Shown: positions 9,036-18,626, counted from the first letter of the stretch. The stretch: DNA of 64,000 nt from Tropicibacter alexandrii (GCF_003667315.2 NZ_RCTZ02000002.1:248001-312000), one strand, 5' to 3'. Translations and numbers: made by a program. Notes: generated from the letters alone by a model not told the origin.

Positions 9036-10532
9036 ATGCTTGAGAGCTTGGCAATCGGTTTTTCCGCGTTCGGCGACCCCATGGTCTGGTTCGCCCTCGT
9101 TTTCGGCGCGCTGGCGGGCTACCTGATCGGGGCCATTCCCGGCCTTGGTCCCAGCCTTGGCGTCGCGCTGCTGATCCCCTTCACCTATGGCGTGGACCCG
9201 GTGGTTTCCATCGTCGGTCTGGTCGCGCTTTATGCGGCGGCGGAATATGGCGGTGCGATCACGGCGATCCTTATCAACTCGCCCGGCACGGCGGCGGCCG
9301 TGGCGACCTCATGGGACGGCTACCCGCTGACCCAGCAGGGCCGTACGGGCGAGGCGCTGACTGTCTCGATCCTGTCGTCGGGGGCGGGCATCTTCATGGC
9401 GACGCTGCTGCTGATCGTCACGGCGGTCCCCCTGTCGGAATTCGCTTTGCGCTTTGGTCCGGGTGAATATTTCGCCTTGGCGCTGGTCGGGCTGAGCCTC
9501 GTCGCGGGCCTGTCGGAAGGCTCGCCGCTGAAAGGCACCGTGGCCATGGGGATCGGCCTCGCGCTGGCCACGATCGGGCTGGACGTGCAGACCGGCACGC
9601 CGCGCTTTACCATGGGCAACCCCGAGTTCTTCGAAGGTCTGCCGTTGGTGCCGGTTCTGCTGGGGCTCTATGCCCTGTCCGAGGTTCTCTTCATGATCGA
9701 GGACGGCCCGTCGGAAAAGCTGAAAAGCACGCCCATCGGCGGGCTTCTGGCGCTGCCGGTCAAATCCATCCTCGGGCTGAAAACCGCCATCCTGCGCAGT
9801 TCGGTTCTGGGCTATGCCATCGGCGTGATCCCCGGCGCGGGGGCCTCCATTGCCTCCTTTGTCTCTTATGCCGTGTCCAAGCGCATGTCGAAGACGCCCG
9901 AGACATTCGGCAAGGGATCGCTGGAAGGCGTGGCCTCGTCCGAGGCTGCGAACAATTCAGCCGTGGCCGGTGCTTTGGCCCCGCTGCTAGCGCTGGGCAT
10001 TCCCGGCTCGCCGACCACGGCGATCATGATCGGGGCGCTGATGGTGCAGGGCATCCAGCCGGGGCCGCTTTTGTTCACCAAGTCGCCCGAGATTCCCTAC
10101 ACCGTCTTTGTCTCGCTTTGGGTCGGGGTGCCGGTGATGGTGCTGATCGGTCTGGCGGGCGCCCGGATCTGGGCCAAGGTCGCCAATATCCCGCGCCCGG
10201 CGATTGCCGCGATCGTGGCGGGCATCTGCTATGTCGGTGCCTATGCGTCGCACACCACGATGTTCCCGGTGCATGTGATGACGGTCTTCGGCGTGCTGGG
10301 CTACATCCTGCGCAAGCTGGAAATCCCGCTGGCGCCGATCATCCTCGCGCTGGTGCTGGGCGAGATGATGGAAACCAATTTCCGCCGCGCGCTGATCTCG
10401 AACAAGGGCGAATGGGACATCTTCTACACCTCGCCGATGACCATGATCCTGATCACGATCGCCGTTCTCGCCTTTGTCCTGCCGGGCCTGTCGCAACTGC
10501 GCGCCCGTCGCGCCAAAGCGCAGGCGCTTTGA
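9036..10532 (+). CDS. tctA: Tripartite tricarboxylate transporter large permease TctA
   Basis: This 498-residue protein with about twelve membrane segments is the transport channel of a TTT system. It shows the two glycine-rich family motifs, GAIPGLGPSLGVALLIP near residue 30 and the related GVIPGAGASIASFVSYAVSK near residue 265, plus ALGIPGSPTTAIMIGAL. Length matches the family norm of about 500. It follows tctB by 9 bases and precedes the receptor gene by 118 bases, within the same operon. The carboxylate moved is not evident; the downstream CoA enzymes imply that it is activated to a CoA ester. Confidence 0.95.
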   Translation: MLESLAIGFSAFGDPMVWFALVFGALAGYLIGAIPGLGPSLGVALLIPFTYGVDPVVSIVGLVALYAAAEYGGAITAILINSPGTAAAVATSWDGYPLTQQGRTGEALTVSILSSGAGIFMATLLLIVTAVPLSEFALRFGPGEYFALALVGLSLVAGLSEGSPLKGTVAMGIGLALATIGLDVQTGTPRFTMGNPEFFEGLPLVPVLLGLYALSEVLFMIEDGPSEKLKSTPIGGLLALPVKSILGLKTAILRSSVLGYAIGVIPGAGASIASFVSYAVSKRMSKTPETFGKGSLEGVASSEAANNSAVAGALAPLLALGIPGSPTTAIMIGALMVQGIQPGPLLFTKSPEIPYTVFVSLWVGVPVMVLIGLAGARIWAKVANIPRPAIAAIVAGICYVGAYASHTTMFPVHVMTVFGVLGYILRKLEIPLAPIILALVLGEMMETNFRRALISNKGEWDIFYTSPMTMILITIAVLAFVLPGLSQLRARRAKAQAL

Positions 10533-10650
10533 CCAAGATTTCAGTCCCCGTTGCCTGACAAACGCTCAGTTCACGCGCGGGGCGGGAAGATCGACACTGA
10601 CCAAAGGCGGAAACGCCAAACGCTAAACGACTGCTATGGGAGGAAAACGA

Positions 10651-11640
10651 ATGGCAATCACGCATCTCAAGAAACTGGCGCTGGGTGTCGCGGGCGCGGT
10701 GGCTCTGACATTGGGCGCAGCACAGGGGGCCATGGCCGAGGACTGGGCCCCCGAGGGGCCGGTCAACATGATCCTGCACACCAAGCCCGGCGGCGGCGTG
10801 GATGTCTACAGCCGCACGCTGGCGAAAGAGCTTGAGCCGATCATCGGGCAGAGCATCGTGGTCGTGAACGCCCCGGGTGGCGGCGGGGCGACCCAGATGG
10901 CCAAGATCCGCGCGTCCGAACCCGACGGGCTGACGCTTGGCGTCAACACGGTCACCCACCTGACCGGCATGCAGACCAACCTGCGCGGCACGTTTTCGCC
11001 GGATGATTTCGAATGGATCGCCCTGTCGCAGATCGACCCGATCCTGTTCTTCGTGTCCAAGGAGTCCGAGCTGAATTCGATCACCGATATGGTCGAACTG
11101 GCGAAATCCAACGGTGGTGAAGTCAACATTGCCGGGTTCGGTCCCGTCGGCTCGATGCAAAATATCGGCATGTCGATGCTGGAAAAGGCGGCCGGTGTGA
11201 AATTCAACTGGGTGGCGCATCAGTCGACCCCCGATATCATCGCCGCCGTGCTGGGCGGGCACATGGATGTGGGTGTCTCCAACCTCGGCCCGGCGCTTGA
11301 ATTCTTCGAAGCGGGCCGTCTGAAGGGGCTTGGCGTTCTGGGTGACGACCGCCTGTCGACGCTGCCCGACATGCAGACCTTTGGCGAGCAGGGCTATGAC
11401 GTCGATACCAGCTGGCTGCAAATCCGCGGGGTCTTTGGCCCCAAAGGCATGCCGCTGGACCTGCAACAGCAGATCGCCGACGCGATCCACAAGGCCATGG
11501 CCAGCGACAGCTACCAGACCTATGCCCGCGCCGCTGGCGTTCAGGACAGCGACTACGGCCCCGAGGAATATTCGGCCTTCATCAAGCAGATGAGCACCGT
11601 GGCCGAAGAACAGCTCAAGGCCGCCGGGATCATCAACTGA
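10651..11640 (+). CDS. tctC: TTT transporter periplasmic receptor TctC (Bug family)
   Basis: This 329-residue binding protein should deliver a carboxylate to TctBA. It has a signal peptide (cleavage near AMAEDWAP), then the Bug-family landmarks KPGGGVDVYSR and VVNAPGGGGATQMAKI, which form the carboxylate-binding loop. ATG 10651 is preceded by GGGAGGAAAACG. The 118-base gap after tctA contains a small GGCG-GAAA-CGCC hairpin (10606-10617), which may help raise receptor levels over the membrane subunits; that is inference. A second Bug receptor is encoded at 38712-39692, with clear similarity over the whole chain. Confidence 0.92.
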   Translation: MAITHLKKLALGVAGAVALTLGAAQGAMAEDWAPEGPVNMILHTKPGGGVDVYSRTLAKELEPIIGQSIVVVNAPGGGGATQMAKIRASEPDGLTLGVNTVTHLTGMQTNLRGTFSPDDFEWIALSQIDPILFFVSKESELNSITDMVELAKSNGGEVNIAGFGPVGSMQNIGMSMLEKAAGVKFNWVAHQSTPDIIAAVLGGHMDVGVSNLGPALEFFEAGRLKGLGVLGDDRLSTLPDMQTFGEQGYDVDTSWLQIRGVFGPKGMPLDLQQQIADAIHKAMASDSYQTYARAAGVQDSDYGPEEYSAFIKQMSTVAEEQLKAAGIIN

Positions 11641-11719
11641 TCCCGCGCCTCCGGTCCCTTCGCCTTGCGGTGGGGGGACCATCCCAAACCTGTTTCCCGC
11701 TTTCAAAAAGGTGTCCATC

Positions 11720-12949
11720 ATGACCGGCGCATTCAGCGGCCTTCGGGTCATCGACACGACCCATGTTCTCGCCGGGCCCTATGCCTCCTACCAGATGGCG
11801 TTGCTTGGCGCCGAGGTGATCAAGCTTGAGGCCCCGGATGATCCCGATCAGGCACGGTTCAACGGCACCGACCGCGATCTGGTCCGCGCGGCGATGGGTA
11901 CCGCGTTTCTGGCACAGGGGGCCGGGAAAAAGGCGCTGGCGCTGGACCTGAAATCCGAAGCCGGGCGTGACGCGCTGCTGCGGCTCGCCGAAACGGCGGA
12001 TGTCTTTGTCGAGAACTACCGCCCCGGCGCGTTTGCCGATCTCGGCCTTGGCTATGAAGACCTCGCCGCCGTCAACCCACGCCTGATCTATTGTTCGGTC
12101 TCGGCCTTTGGTGCCACCGGGCCGCGCCGACACCAGACCGGCTATGACAACATCATTCAGGCGTTTTCCGGCATCATGGACATGACCGGGCATGGTGATG
12201 ACCGCCCGCTGAAATGCGGCGCGCCGGTTGTCGACTATGCCACCGGGCTGACCGCCGCCTTTGCGATTTCAGCCGCGTTGTTTCAGCGCGAACGCACCGG
12301 CAAGGGGCAGAGCATCGACGTGTCGATGCTGGACGTTGCCATGACGCTGATGACCGCGCCCGCGACGGATTTCCTCTGGACCGGAAAACACCCCAAGGCA
12401 AAGGGCAATTCCTACGCCTTCGCCACATTGGGGATGTATCAGGCCGCCGACGAGCCGCTGATGATCGCCGCCTCGAACCTGCGGCAACAACGGCGTCTGT
12501 GGGTCGGGCTGGGCCGCGAGGATCTGGTGAAAACCGACAACCTCGCCCGGATCGACGACTACAAGACCGAACATGCGGTGCTGGCCTCGATCATCGAAAC
12601 CATGCCCGCCGCCTATTGGGAAGCGTTCTTCAACGAGCGCCGCGTGCCTGCCTCGCGCGTCCGCCGCCTTGCAGAGGCGTTGCAGGACCCGCAGGCCGAG
12701 GCTCGCGCCCAGTTCCTGCGCCTCGCCGACCCGAGCGGCCGTCTGGAGGGGCTGCGCGTGCCCTCGGTGGCGTTCCGCATGTCAGGTTCTGAAACCGGCG
12801 TCCGCCTGCCGCCGCAACAGGTGGGCGCGCAAACCGCCGATATTCTGCGGTCGATCGGGCTGGGAGATGACGAGATCGAGGCGCTGTGCCTTGCCGGTCT
12901 GGCGCTTCAGGCGGCGGAGTCCGGCGCCCCGCAAGAGGCCGCACAATGA
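11720..12949 (+). CDS. Class III CoA-transferase (CaiB/BaiF family)
   Basis: This 409-residue cytosolic enzyme moves CoA between carboxylates without ATP. Family III features are clear: RVIDTTHVLAGPYASYQMALLGAEVIK at the N-terminus (here cited in parts), ENYRPGAF near residue 100, and the putative catalytic aspartate at residue 172 in CGAPVVDYATG. ATG 11720 was preferred over an in-frame GTG at 11711. Its stop overlaps the next start (ATGA at 12946), pointing to translational coupling with the MmgE/PrpD gene. In context it probably activates the acid imported by TctBAC. A paralogue, with about half or more of its residues identical by eye, is encoded at 31390-32583. Confidence 0.9.
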   Translation: MTGAFSGLRVIDTTHVLAGPYASYQMALLGAEVIKLEAPDDPDQARFNGTDRDLVRAAMGTAFLAQGAGKKALALDLKSEAGRDALLRLAETADVFVENYRPGAFADLGLGYEDLAAVNPRLIYCSVSAFGATGPRRHQTGYDNIIQAFSGIMDMTGHGDDRPLKCGAPVVDYATGLTAAFAISAALFQRERTGKGQSIDVSMLDVAMTLMTAPATDFLWTGKHPKAKGNSYAFATLGMYQAADEPLMIAASNLRQQRRLWVGLGREDLVKTDNLARIDDYKTEHAVLASIIETMPAAYWEAFFNERRVPASRVRRLAEALQDPQAEARAQFLRLADPSGRLEGLRVPSVAFRMSGSETGVRLPPQQVGAQTADILRSIGLGDDEIEALCLAGLALQAAESGAPQEAAQ

Positions 12950-14292
12950 CGACAGCAGCCGAAAGATTGGCCGATCTGGCCGCCGGTTGGCTGGACGCAT
13001 CCCTTGGTGACACGCTGCGCGATGCGGTGCATTGCGCGACGCTGGACTGGTTCGCCACGACACTTCCCGGCACCTTGCAGCCCCCGGCCACCTTGCTCGC
13101 GGCAGGCGGGCTTGCGCGCGAGGGCAAGGCTTGGTGCTACACCAGCGAGCGGTGGATCGACCCGCGCAGCGCGGCCTTCATCAACGCGGCGGCCAGCCAC
13201 ACGGTCGAATTCGACGACATCTTTCGCGATGGCGGCTATCATCCCGGATCGCCGACTTTTGCCGCCGCGCTTGCCGTGGCGCAGGATATCGGTGCCTCGC
13301 GCGACGCCTTCGACCGCGCCGCGATTGGCGGCTACGAGGTCGGCTGCCGCATCGCCATGGCGCTGCAACCACGCCATTACGAGTTCTGGCATATCACAGG
13401 AACGGTCGGCACCTTTGGCGCAGCGGCGGCGGTTGCGATGCTGCTGGGCTGCGACCGGGACGGGATCGCCCATGCCATCGCCATCGCCGCCAGTTTTGCG
13501 GGTGGTGTGCAGCAGAACCTGCAAGGCGAAAGCATGGTCAAGGCGATGCATCCCGGTCATGCCGCCGATGCGGGCATCCTTGCAGCCTATGCCGCCGCCT
13601 CTGGTGCGACGGGGGCGTGGGACAGCCTCGATGGCCCCAAGGGCTATTCGGCGGCCACCAGCGCGGGCACCGGCAACTGGGATGCGGCCTTCGCCGGGGC
13701 AGGGGAGTGGACCCCGATCACCCGTATGACGGTCAAGGTCCACGGCTGTTGTGGCCATATCTTTCCCGCCCTCGATGCGCTGGAGGCGTTGCGCAGCCAG
13801 CACGGCTTTGGCCCCGACGACATCAAGGTCATCCGCATCGAAGGTTACGGGCCGACCAAGGACATTTGCGACCGCCCCGACCCGCAGGTTGCGCAAGAGG
13901 CCCGGTTCAGCGCGCAATATTGCCTGTCTGCCTTGATGGTTCTGGGTGGTGTGCGGCTGGCGGCCTTTGCGCCCGAGGCGCTGCGCAACTCGGATATTCG
14001 TGCCTTGATGCCGCACATCAGCGTCGAGCGGGCCGAGGATCTGGCCGCCGAATACCCCCGCAAACGCATGGCGCGCCTGCATCTGACGTTGAAGGACGGG
14101 CGCAGCCTGTCCCGGTTCCAACCGTCGCGCCGCGGTGACCCGGACAACCCGATCTCGCGCGCGGATTTGCACGCCAAATACGAAGAACTGGTCAGCCCGG
14201 TTCTGCCGCAGGCAGAGCTGGAGCGGCTGCGCACCACCATCTTTGACGGCGCGGACCTGCCCGATGCCGTGACCAAGACACCCAACGGATAA
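12946..14292 (+). CDS. MmgE/PrpD family protein
   Basis: This 448-residue protein belongs to the MmgE/PrpD family, which includes 2-methylcitrate dehydratase, cis-aconitate decarboxylase and iminodisuccinate epimerase, none of which needs an iron-sulfur cluster. Typical segments are ASHTVEFDDIFRDGGYHPG near residue 84, the GGVQQNLQGESMVKAMHPGHAAD region around residue 185 (given here in part), and KVHGCCGHIFPALDALE. It is translationally coupled to the CoA-transferase (ATGA) and sits within a carboxylate-CoA operon. It may dehydrate, isomerise or decarboxylate a hydroxy or tricarboxylic acid before or after CoA transfer, but the substrate is not identifiable here. Confidence 0.85.
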   Translation: MTTAAERLADLAAGWLDASLGDTLRDAVHCATLDWFATTLPGTLQPPATLLAAGGLAREGKAWCYTSERWIDPRSAAFINAAASHTVEFDDIFRDGGYHPGSPTFAAALAVAQDIGASRDAFDRAAIGGYEVGCRIAMALQPRHYEFWHITGTVGTFGAAAAVAMLLGCDRDGIAHAIAIAASFAGGVQQNLQGESMVKAMHPGHAADAGILAAYAAASGATGAWDSLDGPKGYSAATSAGTGNWDAAFAGAGEWTPITRMTVKVHGCCGHIFPALDALEALRSQHGFGPDDIKVIRIEGYGPTKDICDRPDPQVAQEARFSAQYCLSALMVLGGVRLAAFAPEALRNSDIRALMPHISVERAEDLAAEYPRKRMARLHLTLKDGRSLSRFQPSRRGDPDNPISRADLHAKYEELVSPVLPQAELERLRTTIFDGADLPDAVTKTPNG

Positions 14293-14340
14293 CACGCGAA
14301 ACCGCAGCCCCCGGCTGCGCAGAGACGAGAAGGAAGACCC

Positions 14341-15141
14341 ATGGACACCGCAGTTTCCCTGCCTGAGTTCATCATCGTTTCCCACGATGACGGGATTGCG
14401 ACGATCACGCTGAACCGCCCCGAAAAGCGCAACGCGATCAACGACCAGATGCGGGCCGAACTGATTGCCGCCTTTGCCGAGGCGGATGCCGACACGAGCG
14501 TTCGCGCCATCATCCTGACCGGGGCGGGCAAAGGGTTTTGCTCGGGCGGCGATATCGCCGGTATGCGGGCGCGACTCGATGCGCCGACCGGCGACGTGGC
14601 CTTCAACGGCTGGAAGCGGCAGAAAAACACCCATCGCGGCGTGGCGGCCATTCACGGCGTGACGAAGCCGGTGATCGCGGCGGTGAATGGCGGGGCCTAC
14701 GGTCTTGGCCTCGATATGGCGTTGGCCTGCGATTTCATCATCGCGGCGGATGGCGCGAAAATGTCCATGAGCTTCATCAAGCGCGGCCTCGTCTCGGATG
14801 GGGGCGGCATGTATTTCCTGCCGCGCCGCGTGGGCCTCTCAAAGGCGAAGGAGTTGATCTTTTCCGCAAGGGTCGTCGAAACCGACGAGGCGCTGAGCAT
14901 CGGCATGATCGACCGCATCGCCACGCCCGAGACCCTGCTGACCGAGGCGCAGGCATGGGCCAAGGACCTGACCATTGGCTCGGCCACCGCCGTCGCGCTG
15001 ACCAAGGAGATCATGGACAAGACGTTTGAAAGCTCGGACGATGCGATCTTTGCGCTGGGTCGCGAAGCGCAGGCGATGTGCTACACCACCGCCGAACACC
15101 GCCAGTCGGTCGAAGCTTTCCTCAACAAGCTGTCGAAGTAA
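14341..15141 (+). CDS. Enoyl-CoA hydratase/isomerase family protein
   Basis: This 266-residue crotonase-fold enzyme acts on a CoA thioester in the cytosol. The oxyanion-hole segments are ITLNRPEKRNAIN near residue 20 and FCSGGDIAGM near residue 65, then AAVNGGAYGLGLDMALACDF and the SFIKRGLVSDGGGMYFLPR loop. At the two usual acidic positions it has Asp in GLGLDMALA and Ser-Asp in LVSDGGG rather than the glutamate pair of true hydratases, so it may be an isomerase, hydrolase or decarboxylase. The ribosome site GAGAAGGAAG precedes ATG 14341. A GCAGCC/GGCTGC hairpin (14304-14318) lies in the 48-base gap after the MmgE/PrpD gene. Confidence 0.88.
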   Translation: MDTAVSLPEFIIVSHDDGIATITLNRPEKRNAINDQMRAELIAAFAEADADTSVRAIILTGAGKGFCSGGDIAGMRARLDAPTGDVAFNGWKRQKNTHRGVAAIHGVTKPVIAAVNGGAYGLGLDMALACDFIIAADGAKMSMSFIKRGLVSDGGGMYFLPRRVGLSKAKELIFSARVVETDEALSIGMIDRIATPETLLTEAQAWAKDLTIGSATAVALTKEIMDKTFESSDDAIFALGREAQAMCYTTAEHRQSVEAFLNKLSK

Positions 15142-15152
15142 GGGGTGCCGGA

Positions 15153-17219
15153 ATGACCAATATCAAAGCCATCCTGAACCCGACCAGCGTTGCGGTTGTC
15201 GGGGCCTCCAACGATCCGGCCAAACTGACCGGGCGTCCCATTGCGTTCCTGCAGAAGCAGGGTTTTGCCGGGGCGATCTATCCGATCAATCCGCGTTACG
15301 ACGAGATTGCCGGGCTGAAGAGCTATGCCAGCATCGCCGATCTTCCCGAAGCGCCCGATCTGGGGCTTGTGCTGGTCGGTGCGCACCGGGTGATCGACGC
15401 AGTGCGCGATCTGGCCGCGCGCGGCACCAAGGCGGCGGTTGTGCTGGCCTCTGGCTTTGGCGAGGTGGGCGAAGAGGGCCGCAAGCGGCAGGAACAGCTG
15501 CGCGAGGCGGCGGGCGACATGCGCATCCTCGGCCCGAACACCATCGGCCTCGTGAACCTGACCGACGGCATCCCGCTGACCGCCTCGGGCGCGATGGAGG
15601 TCGACGACATCCCGGCGGGCCGGATCGCCCTGCTGTCGCAATCGGGCGGCATCCTCGGTTCGCTTCTGTCGCGGGCTGTGGCGCGGGGCATCGGGTTTTC
15701 GAAACTGGTGGCCACGGGCAACGAGGCCGATCTGGACGTCTCGGACTTCCTGGAGGCGCTGGCCGAGGATGACGCGACGCAGGTCGTCGCGCTTTATCTC
15801 GAAACCATCCGCAACGTGGCCCGCTTCCGCGCGGCGGCGGCCAAGGTGATCGCGGCGGGCAAATCCATCGTCGCCTACAAGGTCGGGCGCTCTGAATCCG
15901 GCGCGCGCTCTGCCGTGTCGCATACCGGCGCGCTGGCCGGGGCGGATGAGGTCTATGACGCGCTGTTCAAACAGCTTGGCATCCTCCGCGCCCAGACCTT
16001 TGCCGATCTGCTGGATATCCCGGCGGCACTGGCGCAAGGCCGCCTGATGAAAGGCAACCGGGTGGCCATCGTCACCTCGACCGGCGGGGCCGCGACCGTG
16101 GTGGCCGACAATGTGGGCCTCAGCGGGCTGGACATGCCCGCGCCGGATAAGGAGACGGGGGACAGGTTGCAGGCGCTCGATCTCAAGGAGGCCGAGCTTG
16201 ACCGCAACCCCATCGACGTGACGTTGGCGGGGCTGCGCCCGGGCCTGTTCCGTTCGATCCTGAAAATCCTCGTGGAAAGCCCCAGCTTCGACGCGATCGT
16301 CGTGGTGGTTGGCTCGTCCTCGATTGCGCAGCCCGATCTCGTGGCACAGCCGGTGCTCGACTCGCTGGCCCTGACCGACAAGCCGATCCTCGCCTATGTC
16401 AGCCCGGATGCGCCGGGCATCGTGCGCACGCTCAACACGCGGGGCATCCCGGCCTTTGCCGCCCCCGAAAGCTGCGCCTCGGCGCTGCAAGCACTGGCCA
16501 GCCCCACGGTGGCGTCACAGGGCAGCGGGTCGAACGCCAAAGACGTGGATTGCAGCGACATCGCCGCGGGGTCGTTGAACGAGGCCGAGGCGAAACAGCT
16601 GTTCGCTCGCTTCGGCGTGCCCGTCACCCGCGAGGTCACGGCCGAGACGCCCGAAGAGGCCGCTGAAAAGGCCCAAGACTTCGACGGCCCCGTGGTCATC
16701 AAGATCTTGTCAAACGAGATCCTGCACAAATCCGAGATGGGCGGCGTCGCGCTGAACATCGACCCGGCCGATGTCGGGGCGGAATGCGAGGCGATGCTGG
16801 CCCGGGTGCGCGCGGCGACAACGGCCAAGGTGGACGGGTTCCTCGTGCAGGAAATGGTCAAGGGCGGGGTCGAAATGATCCTTGGGTTCAACCGCGATCC
16901 GCAGCTTGGGGCCTATGCGCTGCTTGGGGCGGGTGGGGTCACGACAGAGCTGTACAAGGACGCGGCCATCCGGCTCTTGCCGCTGGACCGGTCCAGCGCG
17001 CGCGACATGATCGACGAGATCAAGGCAGGGGCATTGCTGAAGGGGTTCCGGGGCAGCCCCAAGGCCGATATCGAGGCCTTGGTGGACACCATGATCGCCT
17101 TCTCCTCCATGGCCGAAACGCTTGAGGACCGCCTGAGCGAAGCCGAGATCAACCCGGTCTTCGTCCTGCCTGAGGGGCAGGGCACCCGGGCGGGCGACAG
17201 CCTGATCGTCCTCGACTGA
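15153..17219 (+). CDS. ADP-forming acyl-CoA synthetase (acetate--CoA ligase family, fused alpha-beta)
   Basis: This 688-residue protein interconverts acyl-CoA + ADP + Pi and free acid + ATP + CoA. The N-terminal CoA-binding Rossmann domain begins SVAVVGASNDPAK (12-24). The ligase-CoA domain holds the phosphorylated histidine in SAVSHTGALAG, His257, exactly where archaeal ADP-forming synthetases have it. The C-terminal ATP-grasp domain (about 480-688) shows VVIKILSNEILHKSEMGG. No acetyltransferase domain is present, so it is not a Pat-type protein acetylase. ATG 15153 lies 11 bases after the previous stop. In this operon it could salvage ATP from a CoA ester or activate the incoming acid as an alternative to the CoA-transferase. 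Confidence 0.88.
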   Translation: MTNIKAILNPTSVAVVGASNDPAKLTGRPIAFLQKQGFAGAIYPINPRYDEIAGLKSYASIADLPEAPDLGLVLVGAHRVIDAVRDLAARGTKAAVVLASGFGEVGEEGRKRQEQLREAAGDMRILGPNTIGLVNLTDGIPLTASGAMEVDDIPAGRIALLSQSGGILGSLLSRAVARGIGFSKLVATGNEADLDVSDFLEALAEDDATQVVALYLETIRNVARFRAAAAKVIAAGKSIVAYKVGRSESGARSAVSHTGALAGADEVYDALFKQLGILRAQTFADLLDIPAALAQGRLMKGNRVAIVTSTGGAATVVADNVGLSGLDMPAPDKETGDRLQALDLKEAELDRNPIDVTLAGLRPGLFRSILKILVESPSFDAIVVVVGSSSIAQPDLVAQPVLDSLALTDKPILAYVSPDAPGIVRTLNTRGIPAFAAPESCASALQALASPTVASQGSGSNAKDVDCSDIAAGSLNEAEAKQLFARFGVPVTREVTAETPEEAAEKAQDFDGPVVIKILSNEILHKSEMGGVALNIDPADVGAECEAMLARVRAATTAKVDGFLVQEMVKGGVEMILGFNRDPQLGAYALLGAGGVTTELYKDAAIRLLPLDRSSARDMIDEIKAGALLKGFRGSPKADIEALVDTMIAFSSMAETLEDRLSEAEINPVFVLPEGQGTRAGDSLIVLD

Positions 17220-17291
17220 TCCAGACCACGCATGGCCCCCGGCGGCGGGTCTGACCGCTGCGGGGCCGTGACTACCGCAAGGAGTCATCCC

Positions 17292-18491
17292 ATGACCGAC
17301 GTCTACATTTGCGACTACATCCGCACCCCGATTGGTCGCTATGGCGGAGCCTTGTCCTCTGTCCGTGCGGACGATCTGGGCGCGATCCCGCTGCGCGCTT
17401 TGGCAGAGCGCAATCCGGGGCTCGATCCGGCGGCGGTGGACGAGGTCATCCTTGGCTGCGCCAACCAAGCCGGGGAGGACAACCGCAACGTCGCGCGCAT
17501 GTCGCTGTTGCTGGCGGGCTTTCCGGATTGCGTGCCGGGCACGACGATGAACCGGCTTTGCGGGTCGGGCATGGACGCGGTCATCACCGCCGCGCGGGCG
17601 ATCAAGGCAGGCGAGGCCGATCTGGTGATTGCGGGCGGGGTCGAATCCATGTCCCGCGCGCCGTTTGTCATGCCCAAGGCGACCGCCGCCTTTGCCCGTG
17701 CCAACGAGGTTCACGACACCACCATCGGCTGGCGCTTTGTCAACCGGCTGATGCAGGCGCAATACGGCGTCGACAGCATGCCGGAGACGGCTGAAAACGT
17801 CGCCGAGGATTTTGGTATCACGCGCGAAGATCAGGACGCGTTTGCCCTGCGCTCCCAGCAAAAGGCGGGCGCGGCCATGCAAAGCGGGCGTCTGGCGCAA
17901 GAGATCACCCCCGTCAGCCTCCCGCAGCGCAAGGGCGACCCGGTCGTGGTCGACCGGGACGAACACCCTCGGCCCGCAACCACGCTGGCGGACCTTGCGC
18001 GGCTCAAGACCTTTGTCAAAGCCGATGGCAGCGTCACGGCGGGCAATGCATCCGGCGTCAATGACGGCGCGGCGGCGCTGCTCCTTGCCACGAAAAAGGC
18101 CGCCAAGCGTCACGGCCTGACGCCGATTGCCCGCGTTCTTGGCGGTACCACCGCCGGGGTTGCGCCGCGTATCATGGGGTTCGGGCCTGCGCCCGCGTCT
18201 AGGAAACTGATGGCGCGGCTTGGCCTTCGGCACGAAGATTTCGCCGTGATCGAACTGAACGAGGCCTTTGCCTCGCAAGGCTTGGCGACCTTGCGCGCCC
18301 TTGGCATCGACGACGATGACCCGCGCGTGAACCGCAATGGCGGGGCGATTGCGCTGGGCCACCCGCTGGGCATGTCCGGCGCGCGGATCACCGGGACCGC
18401 GATACTGGACCTGAAACCGGGGGAACGGTCCCTGTCGACCATGTGCATCGGGGTCGGCCAAGGCATCGCCATCGCGCTGGAACGCGTATAG
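17292..18491 (+). CDS. Acetyl-CoA acyltransferase / 3-oxoacyl-CoA thiolase
   Basis: This 399-residue thiolase splits a 3-oxoacyl-CoA with CoA to acetyl-CoA and a shortened acyl-CoA, or runs in reverse. All catalytic residues are present: Cys90 in MNRLCGSGMDA, His357 in ALGHPLGMSGAR and Cys385 in STMCIGVGQG. The N-terminus VYICDYIRTPIGRYGGALS and overall pattern are close to PcaF/PaaJ-type 3-oxoadipyl-CoA thiolases, which release succinyl-CoA, but substrate assignment is inference. It is the last enzyme of the TTT operon, 72 bases after the synthetase, and is followed by a LysR regulator on the same strand. Confidence 0.93.
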   Translation: MTDVYICDYIRTPIGRYGGALSSVRADDLGAIPLRALAERNPGLDPAAVDEVILGCANQAGEDNRNVARMSLLLAGFPDCVPGTTMNRLCGSGMDAVITAARAIKAGEADLVIAGGVESMSRAPFVMPKATAAFARANEVHDTTIGWRFVNRLMQAQYGVDSMPETAENVAEDFGITREDQDAFALRSQQKAGAAMQSGRLAQEITPVSLPQRKGDPVVVDRDEHPRPATTLADLARLKTFVKADGSVTAGNASGVNDGAAALLLATKKAAKRHGLTPIARVLGGTTAGVAPRIMGFGPAPASRKLMARLGLRHEDFAVIELNEAFASQGLATLRALGIDDDDPRVNRNGGAIALGHPLGMSGARITGTAILDLKPGERSLSTMCIGVGQGIAIALERV

Positions 18492-18626
18492 CTTTTTGGG
18501 CCCGGCCCGGTGTAGACACTTGATCAGGCGACTGGCTGTCGAAACACTGGATCGGGCCATGTTTTGGCTGCGTCCGTGCATCCGGTCAGACCACAGCGCG
18601 AGGCCCCAGTATCGGCGAAACCAACC

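Noticed and set aside
14304-14318. GCAGCC-CCC-GGCTGC hairpin between MmgE/PrpD and crotonase genes
   Set aside because: Too short and without T-run to call a terminator inside an apparent operon.
17220-17291. GGCCCC...GGGGCC pairing before the thiolase gene
   Set aside because: The stem is interrupted and lies within an operon, so no terminator or riboswitch is supported.
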